Source of the DNA: Accumulibacter sp.
GTDB lineage: Bacteria; Pseudomonadota; Gammaproteobacteria; Burkholderiales; Rhodocyclaceae
Length of the DNA: 48,222 nt
Assembly: GCF_023806635.1 (NCBI RefSeq)
Contig: NZ_JAMTDQ010000114.1
Span: 1-48,222, forward strand
Direction: 5' to 3'
Below the pieces are notes generated by a model. That model was given only the letters and a program-made list of their open reading frames with translations. It ran no database searches and had not been told where the DNA came from. A program made the translations under genes and the position numbers. This document shows positions 33,399 through 41,840 of the stretch, one piece after another (the stretch's first letter is position 1; each line of letters starts with the position of its first letter).

Positions 33399-33481
33399 AT
33401 TATATTAACGTCAAGTAAATCACGGTAAGGCGATGAAGCGTCAGGTATAATTCGCCCTCGTTTTTCTCCCCGGATGCACGC
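33399..33481. promoter_or_regulatory. Divergent promoter region between the msh operon and the mla operon
   Basis: The region is AT-rich for this genome. On the minus strand TATAAT (33404-33399) is a perfect -10 for the msh operon regulator, with TTACCG 18 bases upstream as a poor -35. On the plus strand GGTATAATTCG carries a perfect TATAAT (33446-33451) 31 bases before the mlaF GTG, a form common in betaproteobacterial promoters, without a clear -35. No TGGC-type sigma-54 element is seen here, so the msh operon itself seems sigma-70 driven. Confidence 0.5.
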
Positions 33482-34297
33482 GTGTCAGCCGAAAACCTTG
33501 TCGAGATCAGCAGTCTTGATTTTGCCTACGAAGATCGCCCGATCCTCGACGGCATCAGCCTGCAGATCCCGCGCGGCAAGGTCGTCGCCATCATGGGTGG
33601 TTCCGGTTGCGGCAAGACGACGCTGTTGCGGCTGATCGGCGGCCAGCTGAAGCCAAGCCGCGGCGAGATCCGGGTCGACGGGCAGTCGGTACCTCAGCTT
33701 GACGACGAAGAGCTGTATGCATTGCGGCGGCGGATGGGCATGCTCTTCCAGTTCGGCGCGCTGTTCACCGACATCTCGGTCTACGACAACGTCGCCTACC
33801 AGATGCGCGAACACACCGACCTGCCGGAAGAGCTGATCCGCGACATGGTGCTGATGAAACTCAACGCCGTCGGCCTGCGCGGCGCGCACGGGCTGATGCC
33901 GGCCGAGCTCTCCGGCGGCATGGCGCGGCGGGTCGCCCTCGCCCGGGCGATCGCGCTCGACCCGATGCTGATCATGTACGACGAGCCCTTCGCCGGTCTC
34001 GACCCGATTTCGCTCGGCATCATCGGCCAGTTGATCCGTCGGCTCAACGATGCCCTCGGCGCGACGACGATCATGGTCACGCACGACATCCAGGAGTCGC
34101 TGCTGATCGTCGACTACATCTATTTCATGTCCGACGGCAAGGTGATCGCGCTCGGCACCCCGGACGAGATCCGCGCGTCGCGGCATCCCTTCGTCCATCA
34201 GTTCGTCCACGCAGAGGCCGACGGACCGGTACCGTTCCACTATCCGGCCGCGCCATTGGCGCAGGAACTGCTCGCGAGGCACGCACATGGCGGATGA
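33482..34297 (+). CDS. mlaF: Phospholipid ABC transporter ATP-binding protein MlaF
   Basis: A 271-residue ABC ATPase, close to the usual MlaF length. Walker A is GGSGCGKTT (about residues 39-47), the signature LSGGMARRVALARA, Walker B LIMYDEPFAGLD, with the switch His in VTHD. The motif FQFGALFTDISVYDNVAY is typical of MlaF. It energises MlaE and MlaD in moving phospholipids between the membranes to keep outer-membrane lipid asymmetry. It starts with GTG and overlaps mlaE by 11 bases, first gene of a probable mlaFEDACB operon. Confidence 0.95.
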   Translation: MSAENLVEISSLDFAYEDRPILDGISLQIPRGKVVAIMGGSGCGKTTLLRLIGGQLKPSRGEIRVDGQSVPQLDDEELYALRRRMGMLFQFGALFTDISVYDNVAYQMREHTDLPEELIRDMVLMKLNAVGLRGAHGLMPAELSGGMARRVALARAIALDPMLIMYDEPFAGLDPISLGIIGQLIRRLNDALGATTIMVTHDIQESLLIVDYIYFMSDGKVIALGTPDEIRASRHPFVHQFVHAEADGPVPFHYPAAPLAQELLARHAHGG

Positions 34298-35099
34298 TGC
34301 CCGGCCAGAAAACCGCATCGTCGCAACGCTCGGGCACATCGGCCACCGGGTGGTCGACGGCCTGCTCCGCCTCGGTTTCGCGACCCGCTTCTTCCTGACG
34401 GTGCTGCTGCAGTCGGGGCAGTCGTTCCGCCGTCTGCACCTGACCATCCGCGAGATCTACTTCTCGGGCTTCCAGTCGCTGCTGATCATCCTCGTCTCCG
34501 GTCTGTTCATCGGCATGGTGCTCGGCATGCAGGGCTACGAGACGCTGCAGCGCTACGGTTCGGCCGAGGCGCTTGGCGTCCTCGTCGCCCTGTCGCTGGT
34601 GCGCGAGCTCGGACCGGTGGTCGCTGCCCTGCTCTTCGCTTCGCGCGCCGGATCGTCGATCACCGCCGAGATCGGACTGATGAAGGCGACCGAGCAGCTC
34701 ACGGCGATGGACATGATGGCGGTCAATCCGATCGCCCGCGTCGTCGCGCCGCGCTTCTGGGGCGGGGTCATCTCGATGCCGTTGCTGGCGGCGCTCTTCT
34801 CCGCCGCCGGCATCCTCGGCGGCTATCTGATCGGCGTCGTCTTCATCGGTGTCGACGAGGGCGCCTTCTGGTCGCAGATGCAGGCATCGGTCGATTTTCG
34901 TTACGACATCTGGAGCGGCATCGTCAAGAGCTTCGTCTTCGGCATCGCGGTATCGCTGATCGCCGTCTTCGAGGGCTACGACGCCCTGCCGACAGCCGAA
35001 GGTATCTCCGCTTCGATCAAGGGCACCGTCGTCAAGTCGGCGCTGGCGATCCTGGCGCTCGACTTCGTATTGACCTCGTTCATGTTCCGGGAGGCTTGA
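34287..35099 (+). CDS. mlaE: Phospholipid ABC transporter permease MlaE
   Basis: A 270-residue integral membrane protein of the MlaE family. A cytosolic N-terminal part with an interfacial helix is followed by five membrane segments, including IILVSGLFIGMVLGMQGYET and ELGPVVAALLFASRAGSSIT (about residues 100-120), the conserved coupling region. It dimerises and binds MlaF inside and the MlaD ring in the periplasm. The TGA stop shares one base with the mlaD ATG. Confidence 0.95.
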   Translation: MADDARPENRIVATLGHIGHRVVDGLLRLGFATRFFLTVLLQSGQSFRRLHLTIREIYFSGFQSLLIILVSGLFIGMVLGMQGYETLQRYGSAEALGVLVALSLVRELGPVVAALLFASRAGSSITAEIGLMKATEQLTAMDMMAVNPIARVVAPRFWGGVISMPLLAALFSAAGILGGYLIGVVFIGVDEGAFWSQMQASVDFRYDIWSGIVKSFVFGIAVSLIAVFEGYDALPTAEGISASIKGTVVKSALAILALDFVLTSFMFREA

Positions 35100-35569
35100 T
35101 GAGTCGCAAGTTGCTCGACCTCTGGGTCGGTGTTTTCGTCGTCCTGGGAATGGCGGCGGTGCTCTTCCTCGCCCTCAAGGTCGGCAACCTGTCGGCGGCG
35201 AACTTTGCCGAAACGTACCCGCTGCGCGCCAAGTTTGTTAACATCGGTGGCCTGAAGGTGCGTGCGCCGGTGAAGAGCGCCGGTGTCGTCGTCGGCCGGG
35301 TCGTGGACATCCATTTCGATGCCGAATCCTACGAAGCTGTGGTGACCATCAGCATCGACGGCCGCTACCGCTTTCCGAAGGACACCTTCGCCCTGATCCT
35401 GACCGCCGGGCTGCTCGGCGAACAGTACATCGGCCTCGATCCGGGAGGTGACGAGGCGATGCTCAAGGCGGGCGAAGTGATCGGCAAGACGCAATCGGCA
35501 GTGGTGCTGGAGAAGCTGATCAGTCAGTTCATGTTCAACAAGGCGTCCGAAGGACCGAGCGAAAAATAG
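35099..35569 (+). CDS. mlaD: Phospholipid-binding MCE-domain protein MlaD
   Basis: A 156-residue protein with one N-terminal membrane helix (about residues 8-28, LWVGVFVVLGMAAVLFLALK) and a single MCE domain (about 37-118; LRAKFVNIGGLKVRAPVKSA, LTAGLLGEQYIGLDPG). It forms a hexameric ring in the periplasm above MlaE through which lipid passes. It is somewhat shorter than the E. coli protein (183 residues), lacking part of the C-terminal tail. The ATG overlapping the mlaE stop is preferred over a TTG one codon earlier. Confidence 0.95.
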   Translation: MSRKLLDLWVGVFVVLGMAAVLFLALKVGNLSAANFAETYPLRAKFVNIGGLKVRAPVKSAGVVVGRVVDIHFDAESYEAVVTISIDGRYRFPKDTFALILTAGLLGEQYIGLDPGGDEAMLKAGEVIGKTQSAVVLEKLISQFMFNKASEGPSEK

Positions 35570-35585
35570 AAGGGGGAACCGAACG

Positions 35586-36311
35586 ATGGGAACGCAACTG
35601 AGGAGCCGCTGGTCCTGCCTGGCCTGCGCCGCCGCGCTCGTCGCTCTTGGCGGCTGTGCGACGACGGCGAACAATCCGAAGGATCCCTTCGAGGGCTTCA
35701 ACCGCGCGATGTTTGCCGTCAACGAGGGGCTCGACGTCGTCATCAAGCCGGTCGCCCAGGGCTACGACGCAGCGGCGCCGCTGCCGCTGAAGGTGGTCAT
35801 CGGCAACTTCTTCGGCAACATCTGGGATGCCTGGACCGCGGTCAACAACGTGCTGCAGGGCAAGGGCCAGGACGCCGCTTCCGATCTCGGCCGGGTGCTG
35901 ATCAACAGCACGCTGGGAATCGGCGGCGCTTTCGACATCGCCGGCGAGATGGGTCTGGAGAAGCACTCGGAGGATTTCGGCCAGACGCTCGGCAAGTGGG
36001 GCGTCGCCGACGGCCCCTTCTTCTACTGGCCGCTGATCGGACCGCGGACGACGCGCGACACCTTCGGCTGGATGGTCGACGTTTATGTCGATCCGGTCTG
36101 GCACCTCGACGACGTGGCGCTGCGCAACAGTCTCGCGGCAACCCGTTACATCAACCTGCGCGCCAGCCTGCTGCCGTCGGACAAGGTGGTCGAGGAAGCC
36201 GCCTTCGACCGCTATGAATACATCCGGGACGCCTACCTGCAGCACCGCCGCAGCGAGATCTTCGATGGCGCGCAACCGCATGAGGTGATCGTCGACGAAC
36301 CGGCGCGCTAG
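35586..36311 (+). CDS. mlaA: Outer-membrane lipoprotein MlaA (VacJ)
   Basis: A 241-residue lipoprotein with lipobox LGGC (Cys about residue 24) and MlaA signature elements DPFEGFNRAMFAVNEGLD (about 33-50), INSTLGIGGAFDIA, FGQTLGKWGV and PRTTRDTFGW. It takes mislocalised phospholipids from the outer leaflet and hands them to MlaC. Having mlaA inside the mla operon, rather than elsewhere as in E. coli, is usual in Betaproteobacteria. AGGGGG lies upstream of the ATG. Confidence 0.95.
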   Translation: MGTQLRSRWSCLACAAALVALGGCATTANNPKDPFEGFNRAMFAVNEGLDVVIKPVAQGYDAAAPLPLKVVIGNFFGNIWDAWTAVNNVLQGKGQDAASDLGRVLINSTLGIGGAFDIAGEMGLEKHSEDFGQTLGKWGVADGPFFYWPLIGPRTTRDTFGWMVDVYVDPVWHLDDVALRNSLAATRYINLRASLLPSDKVVEEAAFDRYEYIRDAYLQHRRSEIFDGAQPHEVIVDEPAR

Positions 36312-36379
36312 ACCTCCACCGAGACTGCCACGACCCACCGGGCGTGCACCGGCAAACCATCCCTGTCTGGAAAACGATC

Positions 36380-36994
36380 ATGAAGTTCGCACTGGCCCTG
36401 CTGTTCGCCCTGTTCTGCAACCTGACGCCCGCACTGGCACAGGAAAACGCTCCGGACGCCCTCGTCCGCAAGGTTACCGACGACGTCCTCACCGTCGTCC
36501 GCCAGGACAAGGATATCCGCAGCGGCAACACGCGCAAGGCCATCGACCTGGTCGAGACGAAGGTCCTGCCCTACTTCAACTTCCAGCGCATGACGGCCCT
36601 TGCCGTCGGGCGGGACTGGAACAAGGCGACGCCCGAACAGAAGACACGCCTCGCCGAGGAGTTCAAGACGCTGCTCGTCCGCACCTATGCCAACGCTCTG
36701 ACCTCCTACAAGGACCAGAGGATCGTCTACAAGCCGACCCGGTTGCAGCCCGACGACAGCAGTGTCGTCGTCCGTACCGAGGTGGTGCAGCCCGGCAGCC
36801 AGGCGGTCCAGCTCGATTACGAACTGGCGAAGCAGGGCGACGGCTGGCAGGTGTACGACGTGCGGGTGGCCGGTGTCAGCCTGGTGACGAACTACCGCGA
36901 CACCTTCAGCCAGGAGGTTCGCAGCAATGGCATCGACGGCCTGATCGCGCTGCTCGGCAAGCGCAACAAGGAACTCCAGGCAGGCAAGTCATGA
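36380..36994 (+). CDS. mlaC: Periplasmic phospholipid carrier MlaC
   Basis: A 204-residue periplasmic protein with a clear signal peptide (MKFALALLFALFCNLTPALA, cleavage before QEN). The mature part is an MlaC domain (VLPYFNFQRMTALAVGRDW, about residues 54-72; TYANALTSYKDQRIVYKP; SNGIDGLIALLGKRN). It shuttles phospholipid between MlaA at the outer membrane and MlaFEDB at the inner membrane. The start chosen gives the signal peptide; a longer frame from 36344 adds an unlikely N-terminus. The stop overlaps the mlaB start (ATGA). Confidence 0.93.
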   Translation: MKFALALLFALFCNLTPALAQENAPDALVRKVTDDVLTVVRQDKDIRSGNTRKAIDLVETKVLPYFNFQRMTALAVGRDWNKATPEQKTRLAEEFKTLLVRTYANALTSYKDQRIVYKPTRLQPDDSSVVVRTEVVQPGSQAVQLDYELAKQGDGWQVYDVRVAGVSLVTNYRDTFSQEVRSNGIDGLIALLGKRNKELQAGKS

Positions 36995-37284
36995 TCGTCG
37001 GCACGGACGGCGGGCTGCGAGTCAGCGCGCCGATGGTGATCGCCAACGCACGCTCACTGCTCGCTGCCGGACGCAGCTGCCTGCACGCCCGTGCGGCGGC
37101 GTCGCTCACCGTCCTCGACCTCGCCGAGGTCGGCGAAGTCGACTCGTCGGCCGTCAGCCTGATCCTCGCCTGGTTGCGCACCGCCGGCGAACGTGGTCTG
37201 CAGCTGCGCATCATCAATCCGCCGGCAAGCCTGCTCAGCCTGGCCTCGCTCTACGGCGTAGCCGAACTCCTGCCGCTGGCCTGA
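36991..37284 (+). CDS. mlaB: STAS-domain protein MlaB
   Basis: A 97-residue cytosolic STAS-domain protein, the usual MlaB size. The conserved loop LAEVGEVDSSAVSLIL contains the DSS motif. MlaB binds MlaF and stabilises the MlaFEDB complex. It is translationally coupled to mlaC and ends the mla set; the next gene, an ABC ATPase, follows after 25 bases, so the transcript probably continues. Confidence 0.88.
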   Translation: MIVGTDGGLRVSAPMVIANARSLLAAGRSCLHARAAASLTVLDLAEVGEVDSSAVSLILAWLRTAGERGLQLRIINPPASLLSLASLYGVAELLPLA

Positions 37285-37309
37285 GGCGGCCCGCTGCTTG
37301 CCACGACCA

Positions 37310-38233
37310 ATGGGCGTTGCGGTTGCCATCGATCGCGTCGAGAAGCGCTTCGCCGCCGTGCAGGCACTCGCCGGGGTATCGCTGCGGATCGACGAGGGTG
37401 AGTTCTTCGGCCTGCTGGGGCCGAACGGCGCCGGCAAGACGACGCTGATTTCCTGCCTGGCCGGTCTCAGCCGGCCGGACGCGGGCAGCTTGGCCGTCCT
37501 CGGGCACGACGTCGTCCGCGACTACCGCGCCGCCCGCCGCCTGCTCGGCGTGGTGCCACAGGAACTGGTCTTCGACCCCTTCTTCTCGGTCCGCGAGACG
37601 CTGCGCATCCAGTCGGGCTACTTCGGCATCCGCAACAACGATGACTGGATCGACGAGATCCTCGCCAACCTCGATCTCGTCGCCAAGGCCGACACCAACA
37701 TGCGGCGGCTGTCCGGCGGCATGAAGCGGCGGGTGCTGGTTGCCCAGGCGCTGGTGCACAAGCCGCCGGTGATCGTCCTCGACGAGCCGACCGCTGGCGT
37801 CGATGTCGAACTGCGGCAGGGCCTCTGGCAGTTCGTCCGTCGTCTCAATCGCGACGGCCACACGGTGATCCTGACGACGCACTACCTCGAAGAAGCCGAA
37901 TCGCTCTGTGGCCGCATCGCCATGCTCAAGCAGGGGCGCGTGGTGGCGCTCGACTCGACCGCCAACCTGCTGGCTCGCTTCGCCGGGCAGACGCTGAGCC
38001 TGCGCCTGGCGCCGCCGGCAGCGCTGCCACGACACCTGGCCGTGCAGGCAACGAGGGTCGACGGGTACTGGGCCTTCCCGCTTGCCGGAGCCCGCGAGGT
38101 CGAGCGGCTGCTGGCCGAACTGCGGCAGGCAGGTTGTGTCATCGACGAGCTGCGGCTGACCCAGAGCGATCTTGAGGATGTTTTCCTCGGCGTCATGCAC
38201 AACGCTGCCGACAGCCAGAGCAACGACCGATGA
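37310..38233 (+). CDS. ABC-2 exporter ATP-binding protein (YadG-like)
   Basis: A 307-residue ABC ATPase. Walker A is GPNGAGKTT (about residues 40-48), Q-loop PQELVFDPFFSV, signature LSGGMKRRVLVAQA, Walker B VIVLDEPTAGVD, switch His in LTTHYLEEAE, plus a C-terminal extension of about 80 residues as in drug or polysaccharide exporters of the YadG/NatA type. It pairs with the permease that overlaps it by four bases (ATGA). ATG at 37310 is preferred to a TTG four codons earlier. The exported substrate is unknown; the position after mla genes is usual in Betaproteobacteria. Confidence 0.9.
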   Translation: MGVAVAIDRVEKRFAAVQALAGVSLRIDEGEFFGLLGPNGAGKTTLISCLAGLSRPDAGSLAVLGHDVVRDYRAARRLLGVVPQELVFDPFFSVRETLRIQSGYFGIRNNDDWIDEILANLDLVAKADTNMRRLSGGMKRRVLVAQALVHKPPVIVLDEPTAGVDVELRQGLWQFVRRLNRDGHTVILTTHYLEEAESLCGRIAMLKQGRVVALDSTANLLARFAGQTLSLRLAPPAALPRHLAVQATRVDGYWAFPLAGAREVERLLAELRQAGCVIDELRLTQSDLEDVFLGVMHNAADSQSNDR

Positions 38234-38982
38234 CCGGCTTTCGCACGCTGCTCTACAAGGAAGTCCTTCGTTTCTGGAAAGTCAGCTTCCAGACCATTGC
38301 CGCACCGGTGTTGACGGCGCTGCTCTACCTGCTGATCTTCGCGCACGTTCTCGAAGCGCACGTGCAGGTGCATGGCGTCCCCTACACCGCTTTCCTGATC
38401 CCCGGTCTGGTGATGATGTCGGCGCTGCAGAATGCCTTCGCCAACAGTTCGTCGAGCCTGATCCAGTCGAAGGTGACGGGTAGCGTCGTCTTCGTCCTGC
38501 TGCCACCGATCTCCTACGGCGAGTTCTTCCTCGCCTACGTCGTCGCCGCCATGCTGCGTGGCCTGATGGTCGGCACCGGCGTGCTGCTGGCGACGATCTG
38601 GTTTGCCGTGCCCGCGGTCGAGGCACCGCTGTGGATTCTCGTCTTCATCCTTTTTGGCGGCGGGATCATGGGCGCCCTGGGGATGATCGCCGGCATCTGG
38701 GCCGACAAGTTCGACCAGCTCGCCGGCTTCCAGAACTTCCTGATCATGCCGCTGACCATGCTCTCCGGCGTCTTCTACTCGATCCATTCGCTCCCCGGCT
38801 TCTGGCAGCAGGTATCGCATTTCAACCCTGTGTTCTATATGATCGACGGCTTTCGTTACGGCTTCTTCGGCGTCTCGGACGTGCCGCCGGAGACCAGCCT
38901 GGCGGTCGTCGGCAGCAGCTTCGCCCTGGTATCGGCAGCCACGCTGCTGCTGCTGCGCAGCGGCTACAAACTGAGATCCTGA
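38230..38982 (+). CDS. ABC-2 type permease (YadH-like)
   Basis: A 250-residue ABC-2 membrane protein with about six hydrophobic segments and the family C-terminal pattern ANSSSSLIQSKVTGSVVFVL (about residues 71-90), followed by GGGIMGALGMIAGIWADKFD and PLTMLSGVFYSIHSLP. It forms the channel partner of the ATPase upstream. The function of YadGH-type exporters is still unclear; a lipid or envelope component is a reasonable guess from the neighbours. Confidence 0.92.
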   Translation: MTGFRTLLYKEVLRFWKVSFQTIAAPVLTALLYLLIFAHVLEAHVQVHGVPYTAFLIPGLVMMSALQNAFANSSSSLIQSKVTGSVVFVLLPPISYGEFFLAYVVAAMLRGLMVGTGVLLATIWFAVPAVEAPLWILVFILFGGGIMGALGMIAGIWADKFDQLAGFQNFLIMPLTMLSGVFYSIHSLPGFWQQVSHFNPVFYMIDGFRYGFFGVSDVPPETSLAVVGSSFALVSAATLLLLRSGYKLRS

Positions 38983-38985
38983 ATC

Positions 38986-39234
38986 ATGATGCACCCTGAA
39001 CGAGTCCAAGAGTTGATCGCCTCTGGCCTGCCCTGCGAACACCTGCAGGTCAGCGGCGACGGCCACCACTTCGAGGCGTTGATCGTCAGCGCCAGCTTCG
39101 CCGGCAGGAACCGCGTGCAGCGCCAGCAACTGGTCAACCGGATCCTGCAGCAGCATTTCGACTCCGGCGAGCTGCACGCGCTGTCGATGAAGACGCAGAC
39201 CCCGGAAGAGTGGCGGAGTGTCCGGCGTGGATAA
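38986..39234 (+). CDS. BolA/IbaG-family protein
   Basis: An 82-residue BolA-family protein. It contains the BolA core: [19 protein letters not shown] (about residues 20-38), then [19 protein letters not shown], and [13 protein letters not shown]. BolA-family proteins work with monothiol glutaredoxins in iron-sulfur handling and affect envelope integrity. A second ATG is the next codon. It overlaps the murA start, as the IbaG-type gene does in many Proteobacteria. Confidence 0.92.
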   Translation: MMHPERVQELIASGLPCEHLQVSGDGHHFEALIVSASFAGRNRVQRQQLVNRILQQHFDSGELHALSMKTQTPEEWRSVRRG

Positions 39235-40492
39235 GCTGCTGATCGAGGGAGGCCGGAGGCTCGCCGGCGAAGTCGCGATTTCCGGTGCCAAGAACGCCGC
39301 CCTGCCGATCCTCTGCGCCAGCCTGCTCAGCGCCGAACCGCTGCATCTGCGCAACGTGCCGCAACTGCGGGACGTGGCGACGATGCTGCGGCTGATCGAG
39401 CAGATGGGCGTCCAGGTCAGCCGCGAGGGGACTTCCGAAGTCGTCCTCGACAGTCGCAACCTCGACAATCCGCTCGCCCCGTACGACATGGTCAAGACCA
39501 TGCGCGCGTCGATCCTCGTCCTCGGTCCACTGCTGGCGCGCCACGGCGAGGCCCGGGTGTCGCTGCCGGGCGGCTGTGCCATCGGCGCCAGACCGGTCGA
39601 GCAGCATATCCGCGGTCTGCAGGCAATGGGCGCAGAGATCCAGGTCGAGCACGGCTATATCCATGCCCGCATTGCCGGCGGCAGGCGGCGCCTGCAAGGC
39701 ACCCGCATCGTCACCGACATGGTCACCGTCACCGGCACCGAGAACCTGATGATGGCGGCGGTTCTCGCCGACGGCGAGACGACGATCGAGAATGCCGCCC
39801 GCGAACCGGAGGTGATCGATCTCGCCGACTGCCTCGTGTCGATGGGCGCGCGCATCTCCGGCGCCGGCAGCGACCGTATCCGCGTCTACGGCGTCGAGCG
39901 CCTGCATGGCGCATCGCACACGGTGATGGCCGACCGCATCGAAACCGGCACCTACCTCTGTGCGGCAGCGGCGACCGGCGGCAGCGTCCGGCTGACCCAC
40001 ACTTCGGCCGCCTACCTCGACGTCGTCGTCGACAAGCTCCTCGACGCCGGCTGCGAGATCGTCGCCGAGCGCGAGGCGATCCGCCTCGTGGCGCCGCGGC
40101 GTCTGAAGGCGGTCAGCGTCCGCACCTCGCCCTACCCGGCATTCCCGACCGACATGCAGGCGCAGTTCATGGCCGTCAACTGCATCGCCGAGGGTTCGGC
40201 GGTGATCCGCGAGACGATCTTCGAGAATCGCTTCATGCACGCCGTCGAACTGATCCGGCTGGGTGCCGACATCAGGATCGACGCCAGCAACGCGATGGTC
40301 ACCGGCGTCGAGAAGTTGCAGGGGGCGACAGTCATGGCGACCGACCTGCGCGCGTCGGCCAGCCTGGTCATTGCCGGTCTGGTGGCGGATGGAGAGACGC
40401 TGATCGACCGCATCTACCACCTCGACCGCGGCTATGAACGGATCGAGGAGAAGCTCGGGCAGCTCGGCGCCATCGTCCGACGCGTCCGCTGA
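39227..40492 (+). CDS. murA: UDP-N-acetylglucosamine 1-carboxyvinyltransferase MurA
   Basis: A 421-residue enzyme from the GTG giving [20 protein letters not shown]; a GTG three codons earlier (39218) is possible. MurA transfers enolpyruvate from PEP to UDP-GlcNAc, the first committed step of peptidoglycan synthesis. The fosfomycin-target Cys is present as Cys117 in [13 protein letters not shown]. Other family blocks are [30 protein letters not shown] and [16 protein letters not shown]. It overlaps the end of the BolA gene by eight bases. Confidence 0.96.
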   Translation: MDKLLIEGGRRLAGEVAISGAKNAALPILCASLLSAEPLHLRNVPQLRDVATMLRLIEQMGVQVSREGTSEVVLDSRNLDNPLAPYDMVKTMRASILVLGPLLARHGEARVSLPGGCAIGARPVEQHIRGLQAMGAEIQVEHGYIHARIAGGRRRLQGTRIVTDMVTVTGTENLMMAAVLADGETTIENAAREPEVIDLADCLVSMGARISGAGSDRIRVYGVERLHGASHTVMADRIETGTYLCAAAATGGSVRLTHTSAAYLDVVVDKLLDAGCEIVAEREAIRLVAPRRLKAVSVRTSPYPAFPTDMQAQFMAVNCIAEGSAVIRETIFENRFMHAVELIRLGADIRIDASNAMVTGVEKLQGATVMATDLRASASLVIAGLVADGETLIDRIYHLDRGYERIEEKLGQLGAIVRRVR

Positions 40493-40574
40493 GCGCCGCG
40501 TGAACCCGTTCTTGCCGGCAGCGGCGCGCGGCAGATGAACGGTGCCGCACGCCAGCCCGGCGACTGAGACCCGC

Positions 40575-41840
40575 ATGCGCTTCATCCACTGCGCCGACAT
40601 CCATCTCGACAGCCCGCTGCGCGGCCTCGAACTCTACGACGGGGCGCCGGCCGCAGAGATGCGCGACGCCACCCGCCGCGCCTTCGCCAACGTCGTCGAC
40701 CTCGCCATCGAGCGCGCCGCCGACTGCGTGCTGATCGCCGGCGACATCTTCGACGGCGACTGGCCCGATTTCAACACCGGCCTGCATTTCGCCGCGCAGT
40801 TGCGCCGCCTGGCAACGGCCGACATCCGCGTCTTCCTCTGCTACGGCAACCACGATGCACTCAGCAAGCTGACGCGGTCGGTGCCGCTGCCGCAGAACGT
40901 CTGCAGCTTTCCCGCCAGCAACCCGGCGACGCAGGTGCTCGAAGACCTCGGCGTGGCAATCCACGGCCAGAGCTTTGCCAGCGAGGCGGTGCGCAGCGAC
41001 CTTGCCAGCGCCTACCCCGCACCGCGCAACGGGCTGCTCAACATCGGCCTGCTGCACACCGCGCTGTCGGGCCGTGAGGGACACCAGCCGTACGCGCCAA
41101 CGACAGCCCAGCGCCTGGCCGACAAGGGCTACGATTACTGGGCCCTCGGCCACGTCCACCAGCGCGAGATCGTCCGCGAAGCGCCGTGGATCGTCTTTCC
41201 CGGCAACACGCAGGGGCGGCACGCGCGCGAGACCGGCGCCAAGGGCTGCATGGTCGTCGAGGGCGAGCCGGCTGTCGGCATCCGTTCGGTCGAGTTCGTC
41301 ACCACCGACGTCGCGCGCTGGCATCAACTCGTCATCGACATCGCCGGACTCGACTGCGCGGACGACCTGCACGCCGCCGTGCAGGCCGCCGTGCGCCCGC
41401 TGCAGGCAGCGGCGGAGGGGCGGCTGCTGGCGATTCGCCTGACGCTGGTCGGGCACGGGCCGCTGCATCGGCAGCTCGTCACCGACCGCGAAGCGCTGCG
41501 GGCGCAGCTCGCCGCCTCGGTTGGCGAGGCCTCCGCCGGCCAGGCCTGGCTCGAGAAGGTCCGCGTCCAAGTGACGGCACCGCTCGACCTCGAGCGGCTG
41601 GCCCGGCGCGACGATCCGATCGGCCTGCTGCTCCGCTCGCTCGACTCGCTGGCCGGCGATCCGGCGGCCCTGCAGTCGCTCGCCGCAGGCGCGCTCGCCG
41701 ATCTCGCCCAGAAGCTCCCGCCCGATCTGCGCGGCGGCGACGGCGGCTGGGCTCTGGATTCCCCCACAGCGCTGGCCGACGCGCTGGCGGCTGCGCGCGA
41801 GCGCCTGCTGGCGGTGATCGCCGCCGAGGACACCCGATGA
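40575..41840 (+). CDS. DNA repair exonuclease of the SbcD/Mre11 type (YhaO-like)
   Basis: A 421-residue calcineurin-like nuclease subunit. Metal-ligand motifs are CADIHLDSP (about residues 6-14), IAGDIFDGDW, CYGNHDALS, LLHTALSG and ALGHVHQRE. Length and order fit YhaO, the partner of the YhaN ATPase, more than classical SbcD. Mre11-like subunits cut DNA ends and hairpins. It overlaps the downstream ATPase gene by four bases (ATGA). The ATG giving MRFIHCADIHLD is chosen over a GTG 33 bases upstream. Confidence 0.9.
   Translation: MRFIHCADIHLDSPLRGLELYDGAPAAEMRDATRRAFANVVDLAIERAADCVLIAGDIFDGDWPDFNTGLHFAAQLRRLATADIRVFLCYGNHDALSKLTRSVPLPQNVCSFPASNPATQVLEDLGVAIHGQSFASEAVRSDLASAYPAPRNGLLNIGLLHTALSGREGHQPYAPTTAQRLADKGYDYWALGHVHQREIVREAPWIVFPGNTQGRHARETGAKGCMVVEGEPAVGIRSVEFVTTDVARWHQLVIDIAGLDCADDLHAAVQAAVRPLQAAAEGRLLAIRLTLVGHGPLHRQLVTDREALRAQLAASVGEASAGQAWLEKVRVQVTAPLDLERLARRDDPIGLLLRSLDSLAGDPAALQSLAAGALADLAQKLPPDLRGGDGGWALDSPTALADALAAARERLLAVIAAEDTR

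Noticed and set aside
41186-41836. 5' extension of the YhaN-like frame by over 200 codons
   Set aside because: The extension lies wholly inside the YhaO-like gene in another frame and is Arg/Ala-rich; the ATG at 41837 overlaps the nuclease stop and begins with the conserved family N-terminus.
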